DNA from: Pararhizobium arenae
GTDB lineage: Bacteria; Pseudomonadota; Alphaproteobacteria; Rhizobiales; Rhizobiaceae
Direction of reading: 5' to 3'
Assembly (NCBI RefSeq): GCF_001931685.1
Contig: NZ_MOOY01000002.1
Coordinates: forward strand, 496,001-560,000
DNA length: 64,000 nt
This document shows, one piece after another, positions 1-7,833 of this stretch (its first letter is position 1; each line of letters opens with the position of its first letter). Both the position numbers and the translations under genes were made by a program. Below the pieces are notes generated by a model. It did no database searches, had not been told where the DNA came from, and saw only the letters and a program-made list of their open reading frames with translations.

Positions 1-1
1 G

Positions 2-1687
2 ACGATCATCTCCTCGTCGGAAAAGCCCTTGGCCTTCACGCTCGCCGATGAGGCGGGCCGGACGGTTGGGGAAGGCGTGACTAGGCCCGGCGGCTTCGAT
101 CCGACCGTTGGCGCGGATACCCAGATCGCCGATTTCTCGGCCTTCCGGCGTGCGGGGGATGGATATCGCATCGTTGTCAACGGCGCGCAAAGCGTGCCGT
201 TCGCCGTGGGGCGGGACGTCTATTCGCAGTTGAGGATTGATGCGCTGTCCTGGTTTTACCCGCAGCGCAGCGGTATCGCGATCGATGGCGACATCGCCGG
301 CGAAGTCTATGCACGGCCGGCGGGCCATATCGGCGAGGGTGAAAACAAGGGGGATACCGATGTGTCCTGCCTTGGCGGGCCGGTTGCCGAGACACTCTAT
401 GGTGACTGGCGCTGTGACTACCGGCTCGATGTTTCCGGCGGCTGGTATGACGCGGGCGATAACGGCAAGTACAGCGTCAACGGCGCGATCTCGGCTGCAC
501 AACTGCTCGGCGCCTTCGAGCGTGGCCGGCTGTTCACGGCAGGCGCCTCGGCGATGCTGGGCGACAGCCTCTCGAATATCGCGGAAAACGGAAACGGTAT
601 TCCCGACGTTCTCGATGAAGCGCGGTGGGAGCTGGAATTTCTGCTGAAAATGATTGTGCCGGAAGGGCAGCCTCTGGCCGGAATGGTGCACCACAAGATC
701 CACGACACGGCTTGGACGGGCATTCCGCTTCTGCCGCATATGGACGCCGAGGAGCGGATGCTGCACCGACCCTCGACAGCGGCAACGCTCGATCTCGCGG
801 CTGTTGCCGCCCAGGGCGCGCGGTTGTATGCGCCCTATGACGAGGACTTTTCCCGAAAGTTGCTTGCCGCCGCCCGAAAGGCATGGCTGGCCGCGGCCGC
901 CAACCCCGTTCTCTACGCACCGTCATCCGATGGCATGCAGGGCGGCGGCGATTACAACGACGACGATATCACCGACGAGACCTACTGGGCGGCGGCCGAA
1001 CTTTTCATCACCACGGGCGAGAAGAGATATCTGACCGCGCTCCACGGTTCGCCCTATTGGGCGGGTCCTGTGTTTTCTCCCGCAGGTGCCTTTCACTGGC
1101 GCAATCCCGCCGGGCTTGGTCGCATCAATCTGGCGCTCTACGGCGAGAAGCTGCCGAAGAACGATCTCTCGATGATCCGGAAAAGCGTCGTTTCCGCTGC
1201 GGGCAATTTCCTCAAGCTGCAGCAGAAGGAGCCGTTCGGCCAGATCTACCGCCCAGCCGAGGCGCGTTACGACTGGGGATCGAACCACGCCATTCTGCAA
1301 AACATGATCGTCATGGCCGCAGGCTATGATCTGACCGGTGACCGCGCGCTTCTGGACGGCGTGCGCGAAAGCATGGACTATATTCTCGGGCGCAACGCCA
1401 TGAATATGTCCTACATCACCGGTTACGGCGCGGCTTATCCGAAAAACCAGCACAGCCGCTGGTACGCGCATCAGGTCGACCAGCGCTTTCCCAATCCTCC
1501 CGTCGGCTCACTTGCCGGGGGGCCGAACTCGACACCGGTCGACGAGATCGCGCGCGCACGCCTTCAGGGATGCGTGCCGCAGACCTGCTACGCCGATGAC
1601 ATCGAGGCCTTCGGGAGCAACGAGATCGCAATCAACTGGAACGCGCCCCTCGTCTACGTGGCGTCTTTCCTTGCGGATGCACGCTGA
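2..1687 (+). CDS. Glycoside hydrolase family 9 (endoglucanase-like), 5' end cut by window edge
   Basis: The frame is open from base 2 to a TGA at 1685-1687, so the gene probably starts upstream; the first in-window start (TTG at 29) is not convincing. About 90 residues of a beta-sandwich-like N-terminal region precede the catalytic domain. GH9 marks are GGWYDAGDNGKY (the DAGD motif carrying the catalytic base), NQHSRWYAHQ, and the C-terminal GSNEIAINWNAPL, whose Glu is the expected proton donor. GH9 enzymes hydrolyse beta-1,4 glucan or related links by an inverting mechanism. Whether it is exported cannot be judged without the N-terminus. Substrate is unknown: cellulose, beta-glucan or an oligosaccharide are all possible. 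No other carbohydrate genes follow it. Confidence 0.9.
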   Translation, partial: TIISSSEKPLAFTLADEAGRTVGEGVTRPGGFDPTVGADTQIADFSAFRRAGDGYRIVVNGAQSVPFAVGRDVYSQLRIDALSWFYPQRSGIAIDGDIAGEVYARPAGHIGEGENKGDTDVSCLGGPVAETLYGDWRCDYRLDVSGGWYDAGDNGKYSVNGAISAAQLLGAFERGRLFTAGASAMLGDSLSNIAENGNGIPDVLDEARWELEFLLKMIVPEGQPLAGMVHHKIHDTAWTGIPLLPHMDAEERMLHRPSTAATLDLAAVAAQGARLYAPYDEDFSRKLLAAARKAWLAAAANPVLYAPSSDGMQGGGDYNDDDITDETYWAAAELFITTGEKRYLTALHGSPYWAGPVFSPAGAFHWRNPAGLGRINLALYGEKLPKNDLSMIRKSVVSAAGNFLKLQQKEPFGQIYRPAEARYDWGSNHAILQNMIVMAAGYDLTGDRALLDGVRESMDYILGRNAMNMSYITGYGAAYPKNQHSRWYAHQVDQRFPNPPVGSLAGGPNSTPVDEIARARLQGCVPQTCYADDIEAFGSNEIAINWNAPLVYVASFLADAR

Positions 1688-1817
1688 CCACCGTCAAATT
1701 CAACTTGTTGCGCGATTTTCTGCAAGCCCGGCACAACCTTGTCGTGCGATCAGAAGAGCGCTCCCGAATGAGCGGATCAAGGGCAATATCGCCGTGATTT
1801 CGGGGTTATGATCACTG

Positions 1818-1854
1818 CCTGCCGCGCCCGGACTCGTTATCCCGGCGCGGCAGG
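1818..1854. terminator. 11-bp inverted repeat between convergent genes
   Basis: A perfect 11-bp GC-rich stem (CCTGCCGCGCC at 1818-1828 and its complement at 1844-1854) with a 15-base loop lies between the GH9 gene (plus) and nolR (minus). No long T-run follows on either side, so a role as a bidirectional terminator is inferred from position only. The rest of the 290-base gap shows nothing else that I can name. Confidence 0.45.
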
Positions 1855-1979
1855 TCAAACGCCTGATGTTGGATGTCCGGGGACCTGATCCGTTCATCAT
1901 CAACAGGAGGCGGGTGCAGACGACCCAAAGGCATCGCCGGCAATTCTTCTACCCGGCAAAGCGGGCAGACAGGCAGGTT

Positions 1980-2318
1980 TCAGGCACGCAGCTGCTTCAG
2001 CGGCTTTACGTTTTCGTCTTCGGCCGGATAGATTTCCTTCAGCGTATCCAAGACCTTAATCACGGACTCCGAAGAGCAGGAATAGTAGATTGTCTGCGCG
2101 TCGCGGCGGGTCGTGACCAGATTCTGGGCGCGCAGCTTCGAAAGGTGCTGGGAGAGCGCCGACTGGCTAAGCCCGACCTGTACGGCAAGAGCGCCGACCG
2201 CCATCTCTTCCTTGATCAGCGAGTTCAGGATCAACAGCCGCTTGGGATTGGCCATGGCGGACAGGAATTCGGCAGCGATCTCGGCTTTCTGATGGGTTTC
2301 AGGGGAAATTTCGGGCAT
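1980..2318 (-). CDS. nolR: NolR, ArsR-family winged-helix transcriptional regulator
   Basis: A 112-residue ArsR/SmtB-fold protein. The segment FLSAMANPKRLLIL (about residues 18-31), the recognition-helix region VGLSQSALSQHLSKLRAQ (about 48-65) and RRDAQTIYYS (about 71-80) are, from memory, nearly identical to S. meliloti NolR, which represses nodulation genes and itself. There are no ArsR-type metal-binding cysteine pairs (a single Cys near residue 81), which fits NolR rather than a metal sensor. The start at 2318 keeps the usual length. It is monocistronic and its upstream region holds a site matching the NolR consensus. No nod genes are in the window, so here it may act as a general regulator of growth and conjugation genes, as reported for NolR elsewhere. 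Confidence 0.88.
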   Translation of the reverse strand: MPEISPETHQKAEIAAEFLSAMANPKRLLILNSLIKEEMAVGALAVQVGLSQSALSQHLSKLRAQNLVTTRRDAQTIYYSCSSESVIKVLDTLKEIYPAEDENVKPLKQLRA

Positions 2319-2374
2319 TGCGCACTCCGATGCGGGCTCTCATCAAGCTTAGTCATACAAATCAAGCCGGGATA

Positions 2375-2390
2375 ATTAGCCGTGATGCAT
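2375..2390. promoter_or_regulatory. Candidate NolR operator upstream of nolR
   Basis: ATTAG (2375-2379), nine bases, then AT (2389-2390) fits the published NolR consensus (A/T)TTAG-N9-A(T/A). It lies 57-72 bases upstream of the nolR start codon, the right place for the autoregulation known for NolR. The consensus is short, so chance occurrence is possible. Confidence 0.45.
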
Positions 2391-2436
2391 GAAAGGGCAA
2401 CCGGGCACTGCAAGAATTAGGGGTATTTGAGTCAAG

Positions 2437-3189
2437 TTAACCGTAAAGCCGCACAAGCAGCGGTCGCAATTCTGATACACTTTGCAAAGTTTCGTTAAAT
2501 TCGAGCCGCTTGAGCTGGTCGCCGAGGGCGAGATCGAGGCCTGCGGCGTCTATGCCGCAGATCGTCCAGCCGTCTCCCGTAGCCTTGCAGAAGGTCTGCG
2601 TATAGCGCGTCGCCGCGTCGGCATGATCGCTGTTCATGTGCTCGATCGCCCGGCTTTCCATGGCTGCGAGGTCGGCAATGGCAGGTGAGACGATCAGCAG
2701 ATCGTCGCCGTCAAGCAGATAGGCGCGCCCAAAACCGCCGTTCAGGCTGGCGCGTTGCGGCGTCAGTCGGAAGAAGGCGAAATCGGGAAAGTCGATGTAA
2801 AGCTCGGCCTTGGGATGGCGCCGCAGAAAGCGTTCACGAAGGCCCGCATGCCGGTCATGCTCGCGCTCCACCTTTTCGGCTGCGCATTGAACGGTCAAAC
2901 GTGGGTGGGCCAGCGGATCGCCCTTGCCGATGTCTCCCACCAGAAGAGAGCAGCGATTGTCGGCGGCAAGTGCCTGTGTGTGGGTCGAAAGATTGGATAC
3001 GAGGATAACCGGGGTGCCATCCGTGTCGATGCCGATCAGGGTGCGGCTGACAAAGGGAAAGCCGTTTTCGCCGGGTTCCAGGACAGCGAGCGCGGCGCTT
3101 CGAGCCGATCGCAACAGCGTGCGCGCAAGCCTGCGCGCCTCGTCATTGGTCTCGCGCAGCACGGAAGGTTTCTCGCTCATGATCGTCAT
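2437..3189 (-). CDS. HugZ-family haem-related protein (PNPOx-like split barrel plus DUF2470)
   Basis: A 250-residue cytoplasmic protein. Residues about 12-150 form a pyridoxamine-phosphate-oxidase-like split barrel (SRTLIGIDTDGTPVILVSNLSTHT, then RLTVQCAAE and FPDFAFFRLTP); residues about 165-248 are a DUF2470 domain with the typical AIEHMNSDHADA. This two-domain layout is that of HugZ/HutZ-type proteins, which bind haem and take part in haem iron release in other bacteria. It is not next to the haem receptor at 19-21 kb. The start may be 3189 or the ATG nine bases inside (3180), which has better spacing from AGGGAAA. The function is inferred from family; a flavin- or haem-binding reductase is the alternative. 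Confidence 0.75.
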   Translation of the reverse strand: MTIMSEKPSVLRETNDEARRLARTLLRSARSAALAVLEPGENGFPFVSRTLIGIDTDGTPVILVSNLSTHTQALAADNRCSLLVGDIGKGDPLAHPRLTVQCAAEKVEREHDRHAGLRERFLRRHPKAELYIDFPDFAFFRLTPQRASLNGGFGRAYLLDGDDLLIVSPAIADLAAMESRAIEHMNSDHADAATRYTQTFCKATGDGWTICGIDAAGLDLALGDQLKRLEFNETLQSVSELRPLLVRLYG

Positions 3190-3278
3190 TTTCCCTGAAA
3201 CGGTCAGGGACGATCACTAGCGCATAAATCCTAAAACGGAAATCTGCAAAGTTGAGTGTTGGATGAAAGTATGAACGT

Positions 3279-3318
3279 CGTTCCATCCCTCCCGGCGATG
3301 CCGCGGAGGGATGGAACG
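3279..3318 (-). terminator. 14-bp stem-loop after choV
   Basis: CGTTCCATCCCTCC (3279-3292) pairs perfectly with 3305-3318 across a 12-base loop, nine bases beyond the choV stop codon. No strong U-tract follows on the minus strand, so it may act by Rho-assisted termination or as a 3' end stabiliser. Confidence 0.65.
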
Positions 3319-3327
3319 AGGGCCGTT

Positions 3328-4374
3328 TTAGGCACCCCTGTTCTTGTGTCGCGTCAGGCTTTCGACGACGTTCTGTGCATTGATCGTGCCGATGATCGCG
3401 CCGTTCTCTACGACGCCGATGCTGCCTGGTTGGCGTGACATGGCATCGAGGATGTCGACCAGCGGCGTTGTCGGCTTGGCGGTCGCGCTGACGCCGGCGG
3501 TATCGCGGCTTGCCCCGTGGCTCATCACGTCCATGGCCGTCAGCATGGTGATCGGGTTCATGTGCTGGACAAAATCGGCGACATACTGGTTGGCCGGGTT
3601 CTTGACGATCTCCTGCGGCGTGCCGCACTGGATGATGCGCCCGCCTTCCATGATGGCGATGCGGTTGCCGATGCGGAAAGCCTCGTCCAGATCGTGGCTC
3701 ACGAAAAGGATGGTCTTCTTCAGGCGGCGCTGGAATTCGAGCAGTTCGTCCTGCAGGCGGGTGCGGATCAGTGGGTCGAGCGCCGAGAAAGGCTCGTCCA
3801 TCAGGAGGATCGGCGCGCCTGTCGCAAAGGCGCGGGCAAGGCCGACCCGCTGCTGCATGCCACCCGACAATTCCTGAACCTTGCGGCCGGACCATTTGGT
3901 GAGGTTCACCAGTTCCAGTTGCTCTGCGACACGTTTCTTCATCTCGGCTTCCGGCACGCCGGCAAGCTCGAGGCCGAAGCCGACATTGTCGGCAACCGTG
4001 CGCCACGGCAGCAGCGCGAACTGCTGGAACACCATCGACACCGTGTGCATGCGGAAATCGCGCAGCGCCTTGGTGGTCGTCTTGTAAGGGTTGAGCGAGC
4101 CGTTGCCGGTCTTGACCTCGACGCTGCCGCGCACGACAGGGGCAAGGCCGTTAACGGCGCGCAGAAGCGTGGATTTGCCCGAGCCCGACAGGCCCATCAG
4201 CACGAGGATTTCGCCCTCGTGGATGGAGAGCGAGGCATCGGCGACGCCGAGCACCAGCCCGGTTGCCGCGCCGATCTCGTCGCGGGTCTTGCCCTGATCG
4301 ACCATGGCGAGGGCCGCTTCCGGCTTGTTGCCGAAGACAATGTCGACATTCTTGAAAACGACGGCCTCGGTCAT
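3328..4374 (-). CDS. choV: Choline ABC transporter ATP-binding subunit ChoV
   Basis: This is the ATPase of a quaternary-amine uptake system (OpuAA/ProV family, 348 residues). Walker A is GLSGSGKST (61-69), the ABC signature LSGGMQQR is at 169-176 and Walker B ILLMDEP at about 189-195. The roughly 50-residue N-terminal extension before the first strand and a single CBS-like regulatory region at the C-terminus are typical of this family. It overlaps choW by four bases (ATGA at 4371-4374), so the two are translationally coupled. It is last in the order choX-choW-choV, as in S. meliloti. The assignment to choline rather than glycine betaine rests on the ChoX binding residues. Confidence 0.92.
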   Translation of the reverse strand: MTEAVVFKNVDIVFGNKPEAALAMVDQGKTRDEIGAATGLVLGVADASLSIHEGEILVLMGLSGSGKSTLLRAVNGLAPVVRGSVEVKTGNGSLNPYKTTTKALRDFRMHTVSMVFQQFALLPWRTVADNVGFGLELAGVPEAEMKKRVAEQLELVNLTKWSGRKVQELSGGMQQRVGLARAFATGAPILLMDEPFSALDPLIRTRLQDELLEFQRRLKKTILFVSHDLDEAFRIGNRIAIMEGGRIIQCGTPQEIVKNPANQYVADFVQHMNPITMLTAMDVMSHGASRDTAGVSATAKPTTPLVDILDAMSRQPGSIGVVENGAIIGTINAQNVVESLTRHKNRGA

Positions 4375-5246
4375 GCGGCGTCTCCTTCATCCGACGAGCG
4401 GAACAGGCGGTCGAGGATGATGGCGAGCACGACGATGCAGAGGCCGGCTTCGAAGCCCATCGAGATGTTGACGGTGTTCAGCGCCCGAACGACCGGAACG
4501 CCGAGGCCCTTGGCGCCGACGAGCGCGGCGATCACCACCATCGACAGGGAGAGCATGATGGTCTGGGTCAGGCCCGCCATGATCTGAGGCTTGGCGAAAG
4601 GCAGCTCGATCTTGCGCAGCACCTGGGAGGGCGTTGCGCCGAAGGACACGGCCGCTTCCACCAGCGACGGCGGGGTCGAGATGATGCCGAGACGGGTGAG
4701 GCGGATCGGGGCAGGGATGGCGAAGATCACGGTGGCGATCAGGCCCGGAACCATGCCGAGGCCGAACAGGATGAGCGCCGGGATGAGATAGACGAAGGTC
4801 GGGATCGTCTGCATCAGATCGAGGGCGGGTCGCAGGATGGCGTAAAACCAAGGGCGACGGGCAGCCGCGATGCCGAGCGGCACGCCGATCAGCATGCTGA
4901 CGCCCGTTGCGGCGAGAACCAGCGCCAGGGTTTCCGTCGTTTCCTTCCAGAAACCCTGATTGACGATCAGGAGCAGCCCGAGGAAGGTGAACAGGGTAAT
5001 ACCAAGCGAGCGGCGGAAATACCAGGCAAGACAGCTGATCAGCACGATCATCGCCAGCGCATAGCCCAGCTTGCCGCCGGGGCTGGTAAGATAGGGGCCC
5101 TGCAGCACGAACAGCACGACATCAATGCCGGCCTGCAGCACGACTTTCAGGAAGTCGAACACGCCTTCGCCATTGGTCGTCAGCCAGTCAACGACGGCTT
5201 TGGCCCATGGGCCGATAGGAATCTTGGTAGTTGTCAGCCAATCCAC
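4371..5246 (-). CDS. choW: Choline ABC transporter permease ChoW
   Basis: An integral inner-membrane permease of the ProW/OpuAB family (291 residues). Several hydrophobic helices lie between about residues 50 and 280, with the permease EAA-type loop around EAAVSFGATPSQVLRKIELPFAKPQI (about 195-220), where the ATPase docks. The start is a GTG at 5246 with no good Shine-Dalgarno, which fits lower expression than the binding protein. It is separated from choX by 244 bases containing a strong hairpin, and is coupled to choV by an ATGA overlap. Confidence 0.92.
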   Translation of the reverse strand: MDWLTTTKIPIGPWAKAVVDWLTTNGEGVFDFLKVVLQAGIDVVLFVLQGPYLTSPGGKLGYALAMIVLISCLAWYFRRSLGITLFTFLGLLLIVNQGFWKETTETLALVLAATGVSMLIGVPLGIAAARRPWFYAILRPALDLMQTIPTFVYLIPALILFGLGMVPGLIATVIFAIPAPIRLTRLGIISTPPSLVEAAVSFGATPSQVLRKIELPFAKPQIMAGLTQTIMLSLSMVVIAALVGAKGLGVPVVRALNTVNISMGFEAGLCIVVLAIILDRLFRSSDEGDAA

Positions 5247-5340
5247 GAATTGAGATCCGATTTCAAAAGTTGATGGAGCATCTACAGGCTAAAATTCTCG
5301 ATAGCAGGGCTGCAGACAGGGGGTGCGATGCGCGTCTTCA

Positions 5341-5364
5341 TACGGGCGGAAGGGCCCGCCCGTA
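5341..5364 (-). promoter_or_regulatory. Intercistronic hairpin between choX and choW
   Basis: TACGGGCGG (5341-5349) pairs perfectly with CCGCCCGTA (5356-5364) around a six-base loop. It sits in the 244-base gap after choX. In binding-protein operons such hairpins often protect the upstream message or attenuate read-through, so that binding protein exceeds permease. There is no U-tract, so partial termination is less likely than stabilisation. Confidence 0.5.
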
Positions 5365-5490
5365 AGAGACAATAGCAATCGTCAGATCAGGCTTGAAGCA
5401 TGGCGAGCAATTTTCTGCCCACGCTTCAAGGTTCCGCATTCATGCGTGTCATCCGCGCAGAACCGCCTCAGGCGATCCTGCGCGAAGATA

Positions 5491-6447
5491 TCAGAGGCCC
5501 AGTGCGGTCTTGACCGCGCTGGCGGCGTCTGCGCCGTCCTTTGTGGTCACGCCGGCGAGCCAAGGCTCGATGGCGGTCGGGTTGGCCTTCAGCCATTCGG
5601 TGGCGGCCGCTTCCGGGTCCTTGCTCTCGTTCAGGATCTTGCCCATGATCTCGTTTTCCATCTGGAGCGAGAACTTGAGGTTCGTCAGAAGCTTGCCGAC
5701 ATTCGGGCATTCCGTGACGTAGCCGGCGCGGACATTGGTGAAGACGGTTGCGCCACCGAAGTTCGGCCCGAAGATGTCGTCGCCACCCGAGAGGTACGTG
5801 AGCTTGAAGTTGGCGTTCATCGGGTGGGGTTCCCAGCCGAGGAAGACAATCGGGCCGCCATCCTTTTCAGCGCGGGCGACTTCGGCAAGCATGCCCTGTT
5901 CGGAGGATTCGACCACTTCGAAGCCGCTGAGCTCGAACGTGTTCTTGTCGACCATGTCCATGATCAGGCGGTTGCCGTCATTGCCGGGTTCGATGCCGTA
6001 GATTTTTCCGCCAAGCGCATCCTTGTGCGTGGCGATATCCTTGAAGTCCTTGATGCCGAGTTCGGCGCCCTTGGCGTTGGTGGCGAGCGTGTATTTCGCG
6101 CCTTCGAGGTTGGGACCGAAGGATTCGACCGACTTGTCATCGAGGAAGGGGCGAACGTCGTTTTCCTGGGTCGGCATCCAGTTGCCAAGGAAGACGTCGA
6201 TGTCCTTGTTCTTCAGCGACTGATAGGTGACCGGCACGGACAGAACGGTGGTTTCCGTCTGGTAGCCGAGACCCTTCAGGATGGTGCTGACGGTTGCTGT
6301 GGTCGCGGTGATATCGGTCCAGCCGACATCGGAAAAGCGAACGGTGCCGCAGCTTTCCGGCTCGGCCGCAAAGGCGGTTGATGCACCGAGAGCAATAAGC
6401 GAAACGGTCGCGGCTGCTACGAATTTCAAAGAGAATATCTGGTTCAT
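5491..6447 (-). CDS. choX: Choline-binding periplasmic protein ChoX
   Basis: A 318-residue solute-binding protein with a signal peptide (residues 1-28, cleavage after AFA). The start at 6447 puts the choline pocket of S. meliloti ChoX in exact register: Trp43, Asp45, Trp90, Tyr119, Asn156 and Trp205 are all present. Four aromatic residues form the box around the trimethylammonium group. Length and order of parts match ChoX; upstream in-frame codons to 6696 are not part of the gene, since they lack a signal peptide. It is first in the choXWV operon. No betaine-synthesis genes (betICBA) are nearby, so the operon supplies choline to enzymes encoded elsewhere. Confidence 0.95.
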   Translation of the reverse strand: MNQIFSLKFVAAATVSLIALGASTAFAAEPESCGTVRFSDVGWTDITATTATVSTILKGLGYQTETTVLSVPVTYQSLKNKDIDVFLGNWMPTQENDVRPFLDDKSVESFGPNLEGAKYTLATNAKGAELGIKDFKDIATHKDALGGKIYGIEPGNDGNRLIMDMVDKNTFELSGFEVVESSEQGMLAEVARAEKDGGPIVFLGWEPHPMNANFKLTYLSGGDDIFGPNFGGATVFTNVRAGYVTECPNVGKLLTNLKFSLQMENEIMGKILNESKDPEAAATEWLKANPTAIEPWLAGVTTKDGADAASAVKTALGL

Positions 6448-6688
6448 TTTGTCGTTCCCCTGGCACTGTGTTTTTAGCCAATCACCAATTTTTCGCCTTT
6501 TCAAGCGCCTGGTGTTGGCCGGAGTGTATTGAGACAATCGGCCGACGCGCCCGCCCAATGCGACGTTACATGTCGCAATGCTGATGGATTGGCGCCTTTC
6601 TCGTTTTTCTGTGATTTTTGAAATTGGAGACTGGTGTTCCTCGTTCTGTCTGTTCATGAACGGGGAAAGCATACGGGGACTGCACGCC

Positions 6689-7270
6689 ATGGCCAAACTC
6701 TATTTCAGCTATGCCACCATGAATGCGGGGAAATCCACCCTGCTGCTGCAGGCGTCCTATAACTATCAGGAACGCGGTATGCGCGTTCTGGTGCTGATCG
6801 CCGCCTTCGATGATCGCGCCGGCAAGGGCCGTATTTCCTCACGTATCGGACTGAGTGCCGAGGCAACGGCGTTCGGCCATGAAGACGACCTCTATGCAAT
6901 GATCGAAAAGCAGCACGCGGACGAGAAGATTGCCTGTGTTTTTGTGGACGAGGCGCAGTTCCTTTCGGAAGAACAGGTCTGGCAGCTGGCGCGCGTTGCC
7001 GATCGCGTTGGTATTCCCGTCATGGCTTACGGGTTGCGCACCGATTTCCAGGGCAAGCTCTTTCCCGGCTCGATGGCGCTGCTCGCCATCGCCGACGAAC
7101 TGCGCGAGGTGCGCACCATCTGCCATTGCGGCCGCAAGGCGACGATGGTGGTACGGCTTGACGGAGAGGGGCGTGTCGCACGCGAAGGCGCTCAGATCGA
7201 AGTCGGCGGCAATGACAAATATGTCTCCTATTGCCGCAGGCATTGGGAAGACCTGATGAGCGAGGCGTGA
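6689..7270 (+). CDS. tdk: Thymidine kinase
   Basis: A 193-residue class II thymidine kinase phosphorylating thymidine with ATP for dTTP salvage. The P-loop is at residues 8-16 (YATMNAGKS), the Walker B-like VDEAQF at about 86-91, the lasso/substrate region YGLRTDF at about 113-119, and zinc-binding cysteines are in ICHCGRKA and near the C-terminus (YCRRHW). The ATG at 6689 gives the normal family start; an open frame extends upstream to 6578 but has no family sequence. It is divergent from choX and seems to be a single-gene unit. Confidence 0.95.
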   Translation: MAKLYFSYATMNAGKSTLLLQASYNYQERGMRVLVLIAAFDDRAGKGRISSRIGLSAEATAFGHEDDLYAMIEKQHADEKIACVFVDEAQFLSEEQVWQLARVADRVGIPVMAYGLRTDFQGKLFPGSMALLAIADELREVRTICHCGRKATMVVRLDGEGRVAREGAQIEVGGNDKYVSYCRRHWEDLMSEA

Positions 7271-7331
7271 CCGCTTTCCTGCGATGCAGGCTTTGTGCGA
7301 AGGTAGCGCTTTCTACCTTAGGTTCGTCATC

Positions 7332-7715
7332 ATGCCCCGTCTTCTTTTTTCACTCCTCTGTCTCTGTCTTTCTGCCGTCACCACCCGTGCGGATGGCGAC
7401 GTAGACGCCGGTGCCGCCGTGTTTCGCAAATGCGGGGCCTGCCATACGGCAACCGAGCCGCTGAACCGAGTTGGGCCAAGCCTGCTGGGCGTAATTGGCC
7501 GTCCCGTGGCAACAGCGCCGGACTACACCTATTCCTCCGCCATGACGGAGTTTGGCGCTGACGGTAAAGTCTGGGATGAGGCGCGGCTTTCGGAGTATCT
7601 CCTCAGCCCCAAAGCCATGGTGCCAGGCACCAAGATGGTCTTTGCGGGGCTGAAGAAACCGACGGATATCGCCAACGTGATTGCCTATCTTAAATCAGTG
7701 GTTTCGCCCAAATAG
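7332..7715 (+). CDS. Class I cytochrome c (c2-like), periplasmic
   Basis: A 127-residue protein with a signal peptide (MPRLLFSLLCLCLSAVTTRA, 1-20) and a single haem-c site CGACH (residues 34-38). PNRVGPSLLGVIGR-like sequence after the haem site and the distal loop MVPGTKMVF, which supplies the Met ligand, are typical of the c2/isocytochrome group. It probably carries electrons in the periplasm between respiratory complexes. The reading frame extends upstream, but the ATG at 7332 starts the signal peptide. It lies 61 bases after tdk with no link in function. Confidence 0.9.
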   Translation: MPRLLFSLLCLCLSAVTTRADGDVDAGAAVFRKCGACHTATEPLNRVGPSLLGVIGRPVATAPDYTYSSAMTEFGADGKVWDEARLSEYLLSPKAMVPGTKMVFAGLKKPTDIANVIAYLKSVVSPK

Positions 7716-7833
7716 CAATATTCGTCGCTACAACCCTTGTGCTTCAACGTCCGGGGACCATTATATAATCCGGCCGGGCACTGAATAATCCGCCGCGGCG
7801 ATGCGTTATCACGCGCAAACAGGGGGAAAACCG

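Noticed and set aside
6448-6696. 83-codon upstream extension of choX
   Set aside because: It would bury the signal peptide and break the exact match of choline-box numbering.
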